From NCBI GenBank assembly GCA_018303365.1, contig JAGVYI010000009.1, forward strand, positions 1 through 41,921: a stretch of DNA of 41,921 bases, read 5' to 3'. Both the position numbers and the translations under genes were made by a program. A model generated the notes under the pieces. That model was not told where the DNA came from and did no database searches. It worked only from the letters and a program-made list of their open reading frames with translations. Below are positions 26,630 to 35,509 of the stretch, in pieces. This DNA is from Candidatus Woesearchaeota archaeon (GTDB lineage: Archaea > Nanobdellota > Nanobdellia > SCGC-AAA011-G17 > JACPNG01). Each line of letters opens with the position of its first letter. The stretch's first letter is position 1.

Positions 26630-27187
26630 GTGAAAATAACCATTACAGGGCAGCCCGGGTCAGGAAAGAGCACAGTTGCAAAGCTTCTTGCAGAAAGACT
26701 AGGCTGGAAACACTATAATATGGGTAAGATAAGAAGAGAATACGCAAGAAAACAAAAGATTACTATTGATGAATTAAATAAAATTGCTGAAAAAGACCCA
26801 ACATCTGACTTTTTAGTAGATAACTACTTAGAAAGCCTCGCAAACAAGAAAGAAGACGCAATCCTTGAAGGAAGGACAGCATTTTTCTTTATACCAAAGA
26901 GCATTAAAATATACCTTGACGTTGAAAAAAAAGAAGCAGCAAGAAGAATTTTTGAAGAAGAAATGAAGAACAAAGAAAGCAGAAATGAAAAAAGAGGAGG
27001 GACAATTGAACAAACAAGAAAGACAATCCAAGAAAGGATAGAATCTGATAAGTATAGGTATAAGAAACTTTATAATATTAACCCATACGCAAAAGAAAAT
27101 TATGATCTGCTTATAGATACATCAAGAATGAAAAAAGAGGAAGTTGTAAAAAAGATAATAAATATATTGAAAGAAAAAATAAAATGA
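26630..27187 (+). CDS. cmk: Cytidylate kinase (archaeal type)
   Basis: 185 residues. P-loop ITGQPGSGKSTVAK, the GWKHYNMGKIRREYA segment of archaeal CMP kinases, and ILEGRTAFFFIP followed by a DVEKKEAARRI lid. It phosphorylates CMP/dCMP. The start is GTG at 26630, 3 bases after the start predicted from TATA TTTATATAG, so leaderless. It diverges from thyA across a shared TATA, so two branches of pyrimidine nucleotide supply meet at one intergenic region. It overlaps the next gene as ATGA. Confidence 0.9.
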   Translation: MKITITGQPGSGKSTVAKLLAERLGWKHYNMGKIRREYARKQKITIDELNKIAEKDPTSDFLVDNYLESLANKKEDAILEGRTAFFFIPKSIKIYLDVEKKEAARRIFEEEMKNKESRNEKRGGTIEQTRKTIQERIESDKYRYKKLYNINPYAKENYDLLIDTSRMKKEEVVKKIINILKEKIK

Positions 27188-27576
27188 ACCTTGTCGGGCT
27201 GTCGTATAGTTTGTTTCTTGGAGAAGAAGACCGAGGTCTAACAGAAGGCGACCTCGAAAGAGTAATTAAGATCTCTGATGGATTAAAAAATGCAAGAGAA
27301 AGCATCAAAGAGGAATATCCGGAAACAGGAGTCACAGTAGTCTTTGTTAAAAGTAAAGGCGGAGAGTATCTTGTGTACTTAAGAGGAGAAGAAACAGAAC
27401 TAAGATCTGCAGCAGAAACATTAATAGAAATGGCAGGAATACCAGATAGGGTCTATAGGGGGTGTGACCTCATTGGGAATATACTTGGCCAATATGGCAG
27501 GAAAATAAGAAGAAATATCTTTGGTCTGTTTCTTGGAAATAAAGTAGTAAAAATACCAAGAAAGACACAAAGATGA
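27184..27576 (+). CDS. Hypothetical protein coupled to cmk
   Basis: 130 residues, alpha/beta, soluble. A helix (GDLERVIKISDGLKNARESI) is followed by GVTVVFVKSKGGEYLVYLRG, giving a beta hairpin, another helix (TELRSAAETLIEM) and a basic C-terminus (GRKIRRNIFG, KIPRKTQR). I do not recognise the family. It starts by ATGA overlap with cmk and so is co-translated with it. The basic tail hints at RNA or membrane contact. Confidence 0.6.
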   Translation: MNLVGLSYSLFLGEEDRGLTEGDLERVIKISDGLKNARESIKEEYPETGVTVVFVKSKGGEYLVYLRGEETELRSAAETLIEMAGIPDRVYRGCDLIGNILGQYGRKIRRNIFGLFLGNKVVKIPRKTQR

Positions 27577-27613
27577 AAAGCCTAATGCCCTCTTACATGG
27601 CTATTGAAATAGG

Positions 27614-27904
27614 TCAAAAACCAGAAAACGCCTTGGATATTTCTCTTCTATATATAACTAGTTCAAAAATGGCAAGCCCGATATACACCCAAATCAAAAG
27701 AGGACGTGGAGAAACCCACAAAAATTGAACAAGCCAGAGTATGAAAAGACTGATTGCCTCAAAACAGGTAAAACGAAGCTTAAGAAGAAAAGTTGCTGCA
27801 TCAAAAGAAGTGAAATAAATATTTATTATAAAATTTTTTATAAATTCAAGAATAGCAAGATATAAACAAAAGTTATATAAAGAAAAGTAATAAAAATAGG
27901 ACAA
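27614..27904 (-). CDS. Possible small membrane protein in the 27577-27903 gap, start unclear
   Basis: The C-terminal 65 residues look like a real membrane protein: AISLFILWLVQFLWVSP, a short loop, LLIWVYIGLAIFELVIY and a basic end (RREISKAFSGF). The N-terminal part runs through AT-rich promoter sequence with only a TTG at the edge, so the true start is further in or the frame is broken. An ATG at 27801 with a well-placed TATA (TTATAATAAAT) is in another frame. Apart from this and the trxB promoter I see nothing in the gap. Confidence 0.3.
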   Translation of the reverse strand: MSYFYYFSLYNFCLYLAILEFIKNFIINIYFTSFDAATFLLKLRFTCFEAISLFILWLVQFLWVSPRPLLIWVYIGLAIFELVIYRREISKAFSGF

Positions 27905-28836
27905 TGTACGATTTAATTATCATTGGCGGCGGTGTAACAGGCCTTGGTGCAGCAGTATACGCAGCACGTTTTAATCTAAAAACCCTTATTCTGGCAAAAA
28001 GAAAAGGAGGTCTTATTCAAGACACACACCTTGTAGAAAATTATCCCGGGATTAAAAGGATGTCTGGCCTTGAAATGGTGCAAAAGTTTGAAGAGCATGT
28101 TAAGGACTATGAAGTAGAATATTTAGAAGATGCAGTGGTAAAAGCAAAAATAAAGGGTGAAAAAGACAAATGCACCTACCTTGTTAAGACAGAAAACGGA
28201 AAAGAATATGAATCAAAGACTCTTCTCTTTGCAACAGGAACAAAAAGAAAAAAACTAGATATTCCGGGTGAAAAAGAATTCACAAATAAGGGTGTAAGTT
28301 ACTGTGCAACCTGTGATGCCCCACTTTTCAAAAACAAGGTCGTGGGGGTTGTAGGTGGCTCTGATTCTGCAGCAAAAGAAGCTTTACTCCTAGCAGAATA
28401 TGCAAGAGAAGTGTATATCATCTACCGTGGAGAAAAAATACGTGCAGAACCAATTAACTTGAAACGGGTAGAACAAAATCGCAAAATAAAAGTGATTACA
28501 AACACAAATGTTACTGAAGTCAAAGGAGAAACAATGCTAAAAAAAGCAATTTTTGACAAGAAGTACAATGGAAAAAAAGAACTTGAACTTGAGGGGCTAT
28601 TCATTGAAATCGGCCATATCGTAGAATCAGAAATAGCAAAGACTCTCAATGTAAAAGTCAATGAAAAAAATGAAATAATTATTGATACAGATTCAAAGAC
28701 AAACGTCAAAGGAGTCTATGCAGCAGGAGATGTAACTAACAGGGAATTCAAACAAGCAATCACAGGAGTGGCTGAAGGAGTAATTGCTGCCTTCTCAGCA
28801 TATACATACATCAAAAGTGGTGAATGTCCCTATTAA
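27904..28836 (+). CDS. trxB: Thioredoxin reductase
   Basis: 310 residues. FAD-binding IIGGGVTGLGAAVYAAR, the redox pair Cys134-Ala-Thr-Cys137 in SYCATCDAP, the NADPH domain GVVGGSDSAAKEA, and the C-terminal FAD motif GVYAAGDVTN. It passes electrons to thioredoxins; the thioredoxin-like genes at 30842-33113 are likely indirect clients through CcdA. TATA GTTATATAAAG lies about 28 bases upstream, giving a leaderless mRNA. Length and domain order are standard. Confidence 0.95.
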   Translation: MYDLIIIGGGVTGLGAAVYAARFNLKTLILAKRKGGLIQDTHLVENYPGIKRMSGLEMVQKFEEHVKDYEVEYLEDAVVKAKIKGEKDKCTYLVKTENGKEYESKTLLFATGTKRKKLDIPGEKEFTNKGVSYCATCDAPLFKNKVVGVVGGSDSAAKEALLLAEYAREVYIIYRGEKIRAEPINLKRVEQNRKIKVITNTNVTEVKGETMLKKAIFDKKYNGKKELELEGLFIEIGHIVESEIAKTLNVKVNEKNEIIIDTDSKTNVKGVYAAGDVTNREFKQAITGVAEGVIAAFSAYTYIKSGECPY

Positions 28837-28841
28837 AAGAA

Positions 28842-30671
28842 TCATAATCCAAAGATACCGCCATCTCCAGCAGAACCCTTCTTACGTCTTTCCCGCTCTT
28901 CTGTCTTGTTAATCTCTTCAAGAACGCGGCGCTTGAAATCCTTTACTTCATCTTCACGATTGCCAAAAGAAAAGCGAAATGGCCTACGAGGGGGCTTCTT
29001 TGAATCACCGGTAGAAGGTTTGTGGTATATATGCGCCACTTTATCAGGACGTGGCAGATGGGGCTTCTTGTGAGAAGAAGGGGTCTTAAATTTATATTTC
29101 TTCATGCCAAAAAAGTATATCAAAAAGGCAACAAGAAGTGCTAAGAAGAAAAGGAAGATACCGACAGCGTGTTGGGAAGGAACACTCACAACCTTCACAT
29201 TTTTAAATCGCTCTACAGTATCCCCGACAGTTATGACCACATCGTACTCGCCTGGAGGACCAACATCATAAAGTGGAACAGATATCACCTCTTCAGGAAC
29301 AACAGCTACCTTTCTAACAGCAACATACTGGTCATCATTAAGGCTTATTTTAATTGGCTTTCGAAGCTCAACATTACCTGTATTCTGAATATATGCTGTC
29401 TCATTATCAAGCCAGATAGACACACTTGAAACACCCCCAACAACAAAGGTCTCCTTTGAAGATATATCTGGAATTGAAACCTTTACTGTATAGATACCGG
29501 GGTCGGCAAATTTAGGAATAGTGTATGAAACATCTTCATTTGTTTTGGCAACATCAACAAAGAGTTTTTTACTGCGGTGATCAAGAATTTCAATAGATAA
29601 GTCGTCCTCAACAAGTTGGTCTGCTTGGTCATAGAGAAGGGGAGTTACAACAACACTATCGCCTGGTTTGAATGATTTACCGGAAAGGGTAGCAGTAAGA
29701 CGGCTTAATTTTGGCTCAACAAAAAACTCAGCAGTAGTGCTCCCGCGGTTACCAAATAAATCTGTCACGCGGACAATAACAGTTTGCCTTCCAGAATTAA
29801 TGGTAGATGGAAGGTTAAAAGTATAGGAAAATACCCCATCTTCAAGAGAAGTTGTATGGACAGCTTTTCCGATCTCCATACGAACAGCACCATCTCTTAT
29901 TTTTTCTCCAAGAAGAGTTTCAGCGCTGCCACTTATAGTCAGCTCTTGACTAGGAAAAGCAGTAACGCGGTCAACACGAGCGCCCACAACAATATCATCA
30001 ACAAGGTCAAATGTTGCAATCTGCTCAAAGAGCTGTTGGTTCCCGCCAGTGTCGATAACCGAAATATCAATACTGTAAGTCCCAGGAAGGCCTGCCTTCG
30101 TTGAGTGAGTATATCTTAACCTGCCATCAACAATGCTAATAACATTCACAAGGTATCGACCACCACCTCCATCAAAAAAAAGTTCTGCAGAGCCAGCAAC
30201 GTTCTGACCATTTTGCTTAAAGACAGTTCCTGTAATGGTAAGATTATCTCCCACCTGTAGGCGGTCGGCATCTATGTCAAAATTGCCATGAAGGGATTTT
30301 GTAATGCGAAATGAACTTGAGACAGCAGAATCAACAACAACATCATTCTCAATAAAATCCGCAACAATGCGACAATCACCTGTTAAGGAAATTGGAGCAA
30401 TAGTACGGGGGACGGAAAACTCGGAAGGGAATTGTTTTTTATCTCCACCTTCAACGCCAAGAGCAACGCTTGGTAAACGGGAAGTTTGTGTATCACACTC
30501 AAAGGAAAGTCGGAATAACCCATTTGTAGTGCGGTTCTCAAGTATATATCCTGAAAGGACAATTTCATCACCAACATTATAGATGTCTCTGTCAGGGCCA
30601 TCTAACGATACAGTTGCATAAACACTTGGAAGAATAAATACAAAAAAGAAAAGCATCAACCCCTTTTTCAT
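28842..30671 (-). CDS. Type I membrane protein with tandem Ig-like domains
   Basis: 609 residues. Signal peptide (about 1-19, ends SVYA), then five or so beta-sandwich modules with repeated entry motifs such as YNVGDEIVLSGYI, LQVGDNLTITGTV, FPSQELTISGSA and FKPGDSVVVTPL. A membrane helix follows (about 508-530, AVGIFLFFLALLVAFLIYFFG), then a basic, Pro-rich cytoplasmic tail of about 80 residues with a charged helix (EVKDFKRRVLEEINKTEERERR). It is probably a surface or envelope protein contacting the cytoplasm. It converges with trxB with a 5-base gap. Confidence 0.8.
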   Translation of the reverse strand: MKKGLMLFFFVFILPSVYATVSLDGPDRDIYNVGDEIVLSGYILENRTTNGLFRLSFECDTQTSRLPSVALGVEGGDKKQFPSEFSVPRTIAPISLTGDCRIVADFIENDVVVDSAVSSSFRITKSLHGNFDIDADRLQVGDNLTITGTVFKQNGQNVAGSAELFFDGGGGRYLVNVISIVDGRLRYTHSTKAGLPGTYSIDISVIDTGGNQQLFEQIATFDLVDDIVVGARVDRVTAFPSQELTISGSAETLLGEKIRDGAVRMEIGKAVHTTSLEDGVFSYTFNLPSTINSGRQTVIVRVTDLFGNRGSTTAEFFVEPKLSRLTATLSGKSFKPGDSVVVTPLLYDQADQLVEDDLSIEILDHRSKKLFVDVAKTNEDVSYTIPKFADPGIYTVKVSIPDISSKETFVVGGVSSVSIWLDNETAYIQNTGNVELRKPIKISLNDDQYVAVRKVAVVPEEVISVPLYDVGPPGEYDVVITVGDTVERFKNVKVVSVPSQHAVGIFLFFLALLVAFLIYFFGMKKYKFKTPSSHKKPHLPRPDKVAHIYHKPSTGDSKKPPRRPFRFSFGNREDEVKDFKRRVLEEINKTEERERRKKGSAGDGGIFGL

Positions 30672-30841
30672 AGTAGTAAAATGGATTAGTAATATAAAAA
30701 GGTTGCGATGAAACTGTGTATCTTTGCCTTGTTGTATACTTTGGTTAAAGACACTCGATGTGAAGAAAGTTGTTGGGTTCGCAAATTTAGCTTCTTACAT
30801 TAAAGAGAGGATTTAAATAAGAAAGGGCAATAAAAGATAAT

Positions 30842-31327
30842 ATGAGAAAAGCAGCGTTCATGCTTGTAATGGTCGGGTTAGCTATACTTAGCGCCTGCTC
30901 TGGAGCTGCAAATCAAAACACAAATGAGGGAAAAGCAATTGAAGGATACCAAGGGAAGGTGCTTGCAGGAACAACAACCCCCTACATTGCCTTTACAGAC
31001 GAAGACTTTCAAAAAGCCCAAAATGAAGGAAAAACAATTTTTATCAACTTCTATGCAAATTGGTGTCCGACCTGTAAAAGAGAGCAAGTAGACATTTTCA
31101 GGGCTTTTGATGAACTAGAAGAATCAAATGTAGTTGGATTTAGAGTAAATTTTAGGGATAGTGACACAGACAATATCGAAAAAGAATTAGCAACACGTTT
31201 TAATGCAGCTTACCAGCATACAAAAGTTATCCTAGACAAGAATGCCAGTGAAAAATTCAACGCGCTCCAAGTCATGAATAAAGAAGAGATTAAAGCCTTG
31301 ATAACCCAGATGGCAAATAGGGCGTAA
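30842..31327 (+). CDS. Thioredoxin-fold lipoprotein
   Basis: 161 residues. A signal peptide ends in the lipobox LSAC (Cys19). After a linker comes a thioredoxin domain with WCPTC (Cys75, Cys78). The Pro loop is replaced by HTKVILDKN, so the cis-Pro of classic thioredoxins is not obvious. It would act outside the membrane, reduced by CcdA, the next gene, which starts 2 bases after its stop. TATA GGATTTAAATA lies 26 bases upstream and drives the three-gene set. Confidence 0.85.
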   Translation: MRKAAFMLVMVGLAILSACSGAANQNTNEGKAIEGYQGKVLAGTTTPYIAFTDEDFQKAQNEGKTIFINFYANWCPTCKREQVDIFRAFDELEESNVVGFRVNFRDSDTDNIEKELATRFNAAYQHTKVILDKNASEKFNALQVMNKEEIKALITQMANRA

Positions 31328-31329
31328 AT

Positions 31330-32055
31330 ATGACAGAAGCAACCATTGCAATAGCTTTTATTGCGGGCCTCATCTCATTTCTTTCACCCTGCATACTGCC
31401 ACTCATACCAGCATTTCTAAGTTATCTTTCAGGAAGCAGCCTTGAAGAGATAAGAAAAGGACAAGCAAGAAAGCTTCCAATTATACTAAACACGGTTTTT
31501 TTCGTCTTGGGGTTCTCTATCATCTTCGCAGCAATCGGGGTGCTGTTAAATACAATATTCAAAAACGTATCTGTAAATGTGCTCGACATACTAGGAAAGG
31601 TAGGTGGAATCATAATCATCTTGTTTGGGTTGTACGTAATCGGCCTTCTTCCAAAATTGTCTTTTCTTGAAAGAGAGCACAAGATACGTGTGAGAGCGGT
31701 AAACATTAAGTATCTCAACTCATTTGTATTTGGTGCAGCCTTTGCAATAGGCTGGACTCCATGCGTTGGAGCGGTTCTTGCAGGAATACTTACACTAGCA
31801 ATCACGCAGCCAGCAAGTGCATTCTCTCTACTAATTTCGTACTCACTTGGGCTGACAGTTCCATTTTTACTTACAGGAGTATTTCTGTCCCAGGCAACAG
31901 GCTTTATAGGAAAGCACAAAAAAGCATTAAAATATTTCAACATTGCAGCAGGAATAATTCTTATAACTCTGGGAATACTGGTCTTCACAGACAACTTGGT
32001 TAGAATATCAAACTTCGCTGGACCGCTAAACAACTTATTTTTGGATTTAGAGTGA
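31330..32055 (+). CDS. ccdA: CcdA-type transmembrane thiol-disulfide carrier
   Basis: 241 residues, six membrane helices, about the usual CcdA size. The two redox cysteines are in the expected positions: Cys21 in LSPCILP (helix 1) and Cys145 in GWTPCVG (helix 4). CcdA takes electrons from cytoplasmic thioredoxin and passes them to extracytoplasmic thioredoxin-fold proteins. Here both neighbours are such proteins. Its stop overlaps the next start by four bases. Confidence 0.93.
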   Translation: MTEATIAIAFIAGLISFLSPCILPLIPAFLSYLSGSSLEEIRKGQARKLPIILNTVFFVLGFSIIFAAIGVLLNTIFKNVSVNVLDILGKVGGIIIILFGLYVIGLLPKLSFLEREHKIRVRAVNIKYLNSFVFGAAFAIGWTPCVGAVLAGILTLAITQPASAFSLLISYSLGLTVPFLLTGVFLSQATGFIGKHKKALKYFNIAAGIILITLGILVFTDNLVRISNFAGPLNNLFLDLE

Positions 32056-33113
32056 AAACGAAAAAAAACCATAAGAAATACATCCTACTTACATTGGTAA
32101 TCATTGCAATAATTGGAAGTATTAGATACCTTGAAAAAGCAAACGGAGATAATCAAAATATGAAAAAAGGGGCACCCGAATTTATTGGGATAGAGAACTG
32201 GTTGAATAGCGACCCAATAACATTGGAAGAGCTAAAAGGAAAGGTTGTCTTAGTTGATTTCTGGACATACTCTTGTATTAATTGTATCAGAACCCTTCCT
32301 TATATCACAGCATGGGATGAAAAGTACAGGGAAAGCGGTTTGGTGGTTGTAGGCATACACACACCAGAGTTTGATTTTGAGAAAAAGCCTGAAAATGTAG
32401 GGAAAGCAATAGAAAAATACAATATAAGATATCCAGTAGGGCAAGATAACAGTTATGCAACATGGAATGCGTTCCACAACAGATACTGGCCACGAAAGTA
32501 TCTTATAAACTACAAAGGTGAGATAGTCTATGACCACATAGGGGAAGGCGGATACGAAGAAACAGAAAAGAAAATCCAAGAATTTCTCCAGGAAAGAGCA
32601 AAATCCCTAAAAGAAAAAATCGAGGTTGAAAAAAAGACCATTAACAGAACAATAGACATTGATCCAAGACAGATAGGAACACCAGAAATATACCTTGGAT
32701 ACCAGTTTACTAGGGGTAATTTTGGAAACAAAGAAGGATTAAGACCTGAACAGACAATTGAATATACAATCCAAAAAGAAGTTGTTCCCAACAATGTATA
32801 TCTGCAAGGGAAATGGAAAAATAATAAAGACAATGTAGAACTCATAAGCAATACAGGAAAAATACTTCTCATCTATCAGGCAAAAGACCTCAACATTGTT
32901 GCAGAAAGTAATGAAAACACGCCAGCAGAGGTTCTGCTAAATACAAAGCCAGTCAAGGAAGAAAAAGGAAAAGACATAACAAAGGGGGGCATAGCAATTA
33001 TTAATGAATCAAGGCTTTACAATCTTGTAGAAGCAAAAGATTACAAAATAAGAGCGATAGAAATTAACTTCAAAAATAGCGGTGTTAAAGTGTATACATT
33101 CACCTTTGGATAA
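32052..33113 (+). CDS. DipZ-like membrane-anchored thioredoxin
   Basis: 353 residues. One N-terminal membrane helix (about 10-24), then a thioredoxin/TlpA domain with WTYSCINCIRTLPY (Cys75-Ile-Asn-Cys78), the exact active-site style of DipZ. The cis-Pro region is NRYWPRKYLI. The last 140 residues form the beta-rich domain found at the DipZ C-terminus (TPEIYLGYQFTRGNFGN, VELISNTGKILLIYQAKDLNIV). In bacterial DipZ this is fused to the CcdA part; here they are separate, overlapping genes. Confidence 0.88.
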   Translation: MKTKKNHKKYILLTLVIIAIIGSIRYLEKANGDNQNMKKGAPEFIGIENWLNSDPITLEELKGKVVLVDFWTYSCINCIRTLPYITAWDEKYRESGLVVVGIHTPEFDFEKKPENVGKAIEKYNIRYPVGQDNSYATWNAFHNRYWPRKYLINYKGEIVYDHIGEGGYEETEKKIQEFLQERAKSLKEKIEVEKKTINRTIDIDPRQIGTPEIYLGYQFTRGNFGNKEGLRPEQTIEYTIQKEVVPNNVYLQGKWKNNKDNVELISNTGKILLIYQAKDLNIVAESNENTPAEVLLNTKPVKEEKGKDITKGGIAIINESRLYNLVEAKDYKIRAIEINFKNSGVKVYTFTFG

Positions 33114-33145
33114 TTATTTATAGAAGACAATAGCAGCCAAGATAA

Positions 33146-33571
33146 ATGGAACTCACACAAAACCAGAGAAGTTATGTCATATGGCAGGCATATTACAGTA
33201 CCAAGACTGTTCAAGAAATACTTGAAACAGAATTTCCAACAGCAGATCTCGCGCTTATAAGAAGTTACGACCGGCATGAACAAATACCCTGCACCTTAGG
33301 GGCATTCTTAAGTGAAGACGAAGCAGAACTAGCCCTAGCTGGGCTGTCTTCAAATGGAGTATGTAACCTGCTTATATTATATAGCGATAGGAAAGAAAGG
33401 ATAATAAAACTAAGTTTGGAAAAGAAAATAGATGGCAGTCCGTATATTATTAAAACAACTGTAGAAAAGCTGGCTAGAGGCAGGATAGTAGATAAGTATA
33501 CAGGAACCAAGCTAGATGAAAGGGACGGGAAGGTAGCCTACCTCTTGCTTGAGAGCACGCTTTGCGAATAA
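33146..33571 (+). CDS. Hypothetical protein, 141 aa
   Basis: No recognised family. The N-terminal 60 residues are helical (QRSYVIWQAYYSTKTVQEIL) and the rest is mixed, with a strand-rich middle (VCNLLILYSDRKERIIKLSL) and a charged turn (DKYTGTKLDERDGK). Soluble, no signal. TATA ATTATTTATAG about 27 bases upstream overlaps the end of the preceding gene, so it has its own leaderless mRNA. Confidence 0.55.
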   Translation: MELTQNQRSYVIWQAYYSTKTVQEILETEFPTADLALIRSYDRHEQIPCTLGAFLSEDEAELALAGLSSNGVCNLLILYSDRKERIIKLSLEKKIDGSPYIIKTTVEKLARGRIVDKYTGTKLDERDGKVAYLLLESTLCE

Positions 33572-33628
33572 AATTAATGTAAAAAAGCCAAAAGTTTATA
33601 TAATTCGCAGGAAATTCTATAACTTAGA

Positions 33629-34135
33629 ATGAATTTCAAAGAAGCACTCGTAAATCTTAGAAAGTCAAGAGAGTATAAAATATTTAAAGAAAAAAACAAA
33701 GAAGCATATTTGACAGCGGGGTTTATAGTTATAGAAAAGGGAAAACAAGAACCATGGCAGATAGATTTTTATGACCAAAAAAAAGACAACATAACAAGCT
33801 TTAACTTAAAAGAAAAGATAGAAGAGAAAACAGACAAGGTATTCAGAAAGGGGGATGAGAAAGTAGACAAACTTAAAGAGCAGGATGTTAAAATCACACT
33901 AAAAGAGGCGTTAAAAAAAGTAGATGAGCTGAAAGAAAGAGAATATAAAGAAGGGAAGTGTGAAAAGACTATAGCAATCATCCAAAGCATTAATAAAAAA
34001 ACATTATGGAACATAACTGAAATAACAAACAACTTTAACATTCTTAACATAAAAATAACAGCAACAGACGGCAAAGTAATACATCACGCCTGTGAGCCAG
34101 TTTTCAAGTTCAAGACTCCTGAAAAAAAGAAGTAA
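33629..34135 (+). CDS. Hypothetical protein, first gene of the repair operon
   Basis: 168 residues, highly charged. A beta-rich N-terminus (AYLTAGFIVIEKGKQEPWQIDFYD), a central acidic/basic helix, then a C-terminal beta repeat (TLWNITEITNNFNILNIKITATDGKVIH) that resembles a PepSY-like unit. No signal peptide. TATA GTTTATATAA lies about 28 bases upstream. nth follows after 2 bases, then the YgfZ-like and phosphoesterase genes, so it may belong to the same process. Confidence 0.6.
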   Translation: MNFKEALVNLRKSREYKIFKEKNKEAYLTAGFIVIEKGKQEPWQIDFYDQKKDNITSFNLKEKIEEKTDKVFRKGDEKVDKLKEQDVKITLKEALKKVDELKEREYKEGKCEKTIAIIQSINKKTLWNITEITNNFNILNIKITATDGKVIHHACEPVFKFKTPEKKK

Positions 34136-34137
34136 AT

Positions 34138-34776
34138 ATGGAAAAAAGAATAGAAAAGATATTCAGCATTCTAAAAGAAGAATACCTGAATACAAAGGGT
34201 GCTCTGAATTTTTCAAATCCGCTCCAGATACTCATAGCAACAATTCTCTCAGCACAGTGCACAGACGAGAGGGTAAACAAAGTAACAAAGAACCTTTTCA
34301 AAAAGTACAGGATCACGGAAGACTATGCAAAAGCAAACATAAAAGAGCTTGAAAAAGACATTCATTCAACAGGATTCTACAAAAACAAGGCAAAAGCAAT
34401 AAAGGGGGCAGCGACGCTTATCATAAAAAAATACAAAGGCAATGTGCCAAGGACAATGGAAGAGCTTATCACTCTTCCGGGGGTTGCAAGAAAAACAGCG
34501 AACATTGTCCTAGGAAATGCCTACGGCATTGTGGAAGGGATAGCTGTAGATACACATGTAAAAAGGCTCTCGCAAAGGCTCGGATTGAGTAAAGAAAAAG
34601 ACCCGCAGAAAATTGAAAATAACTTGATGGGAATATTGCCAAAAAAGCAATGGTTTGAGACAACTTATTTGCTTATTGAACATGGAAGAAAAGTGTGTAA
34701 GGCACCGACCCCCATCTGTAGTACATGTAAAATAAGCTTATACTGCCCCAGAATAGGCGTAACAAAAAGCAAATAA
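34138..34776 (+). CDS. nth: Endonuclease III
   Basis: 212 residues, standard length. Helix-hairpin-helix LPGVARKTANIVLG with catalytic Lys119, catalytic Asp138 in VDTHVKRL, and an intact 4Fe-4S loop Cys187-x6-Cys194-x2-Cys197-x5-Cys203. It removes oxidised pyrimidines and cuts the abasic site, leaving a 3' blocking end. A 3'-phosphoesterase three genes later could clean such ends. It lies in a tight operon, 2 bases after the preceding gene and 1 base before the next. Confidence 0.95.
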   Translation: MEKRIEKIFSILKEEYLNTKGALNFSNPLQILIATILSAQCTDERVNKVTKNLFKKYRITEDYAKANIKELEKDIHSTGFYKNKAKAIKGAATLIIKKYKGNVPRTMEELITLPGVARKTANIVLGNAYGIVEGIAVDTHVKRLSQRLGLSKEKDPQKIENNLMGILPKKQWFETTYLLIEHGRKVCKAPTPICSTCKISLYCPRIGVTKSK

Positions 34777-34777
34777 G

Positions 34778-35509
34778 ATGAAATTATACATTCAAAAAGA
34801 TGCAAAAATCTATGAGCTAAAAGGAGAAGGAAGCGAAGATTTACTCCAGAACACATCTACAAACGACATAAAAAATCTAAAAGAAGGCCAAAGCTGTAAA
34901 ACACTCTTTCTTGATAGGTTTGGTAAAATAAAATCTATTGCAACTGTGCAAAAAGAAAAGGAACATTTCCTTCTTGCATTCCAGAAAGAAGCAGACAAAG
35001 CTTTCAAAGAACTTCTGGAAATGAGTATAAGGTTAATGCAATGCGAACTTGAAGAAAAAATGGGGTATGAAGAAGCAGTATACATTGATGGAAGAGAACA
35101 CACACAAAGTATAAGACCAAAGAAAAAAGAAGAAAGCATAACAGCAGGCGAATTCATAAAATGGCGAATTATCTACAAAGTTCCTGAATGGCAAAGAGAA
35201 CTGGATGATACAATAATCCCTCTTGAGGCAAATCTCAAAGAATACATTGACAGTACAAAGGGATGTTACACCGGCCAGGAAATCGTCGCAAGGATGCTCT
35301 CAAGAAACGCAGAACCCGCAAAGATGCTCACAAGGTTCAAAATAAGAGGAAAAGCAAAAGAAAAAGAAGAATTCTATAAAAAACAAAAAGAAGCAGGATA
35401 CCTTACAACAGTTTTAAAAGAAGATGCCCTTGGATTCTTGAGAAGGGAATATAAAAAAGAAAAAACATTCAGTACAAAAAAGGGGGCAATACTGGAAATT
35501 GAAGCTTGA
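34778..35509 (+). CDS. YgfZ/GcvT-like folate-binding protein
   Basis: 243 residues. The YgfZ signature [13 protein letters not shown] is intact, with the Cys. The N-terminal [19 protein letters not shown] and [13 protein letters not shown] segments match the GcvT/YgfZ fold. YgfZ assists repair or assembly of Fe-S clusters using folate. Its place directly after the Fe-S enzyme endonuclease III is suggestive. It is shorter than E. coli YgfZ (about 326) and lacks much of the last barrel. Confidence 0.88.
   Translation: MKLYIQKDAKIYELKGEGSEDLLQNTSTNDIKNLKEGQSCKTLFLDRFGKIKSIATVQKEKEHFLLAFQKEADKAFKELLEMSIRLMQCELEEKMGYEEAVYIDGREHTQSIRPKKKEESITAGEFIKWRIIYKVPEWQRELDDTIIPLEANLKEYIDSTKGCYTGQEIVARMLSRNAEPAKMLTRFKIRGKAKEKEEFYKKQKEAGYLTTVLKEDALGFLRREYKKEKTFSTKKGAILEIEA

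Noticed and set aside
30672-30841. Possible C/D-box RNA between two divergent genes
   Set aside because: A C-box-like GATGAAA is present but no convincing D box (CTGA) at a fitting distance.
31422-32072. 216-codon minus-strand ORF
   Set aside because: Antisense to ccdA, which has intact redox cysteines and helices; the reverse frame is Pro/Arg/Ser-rich shadow sequence.
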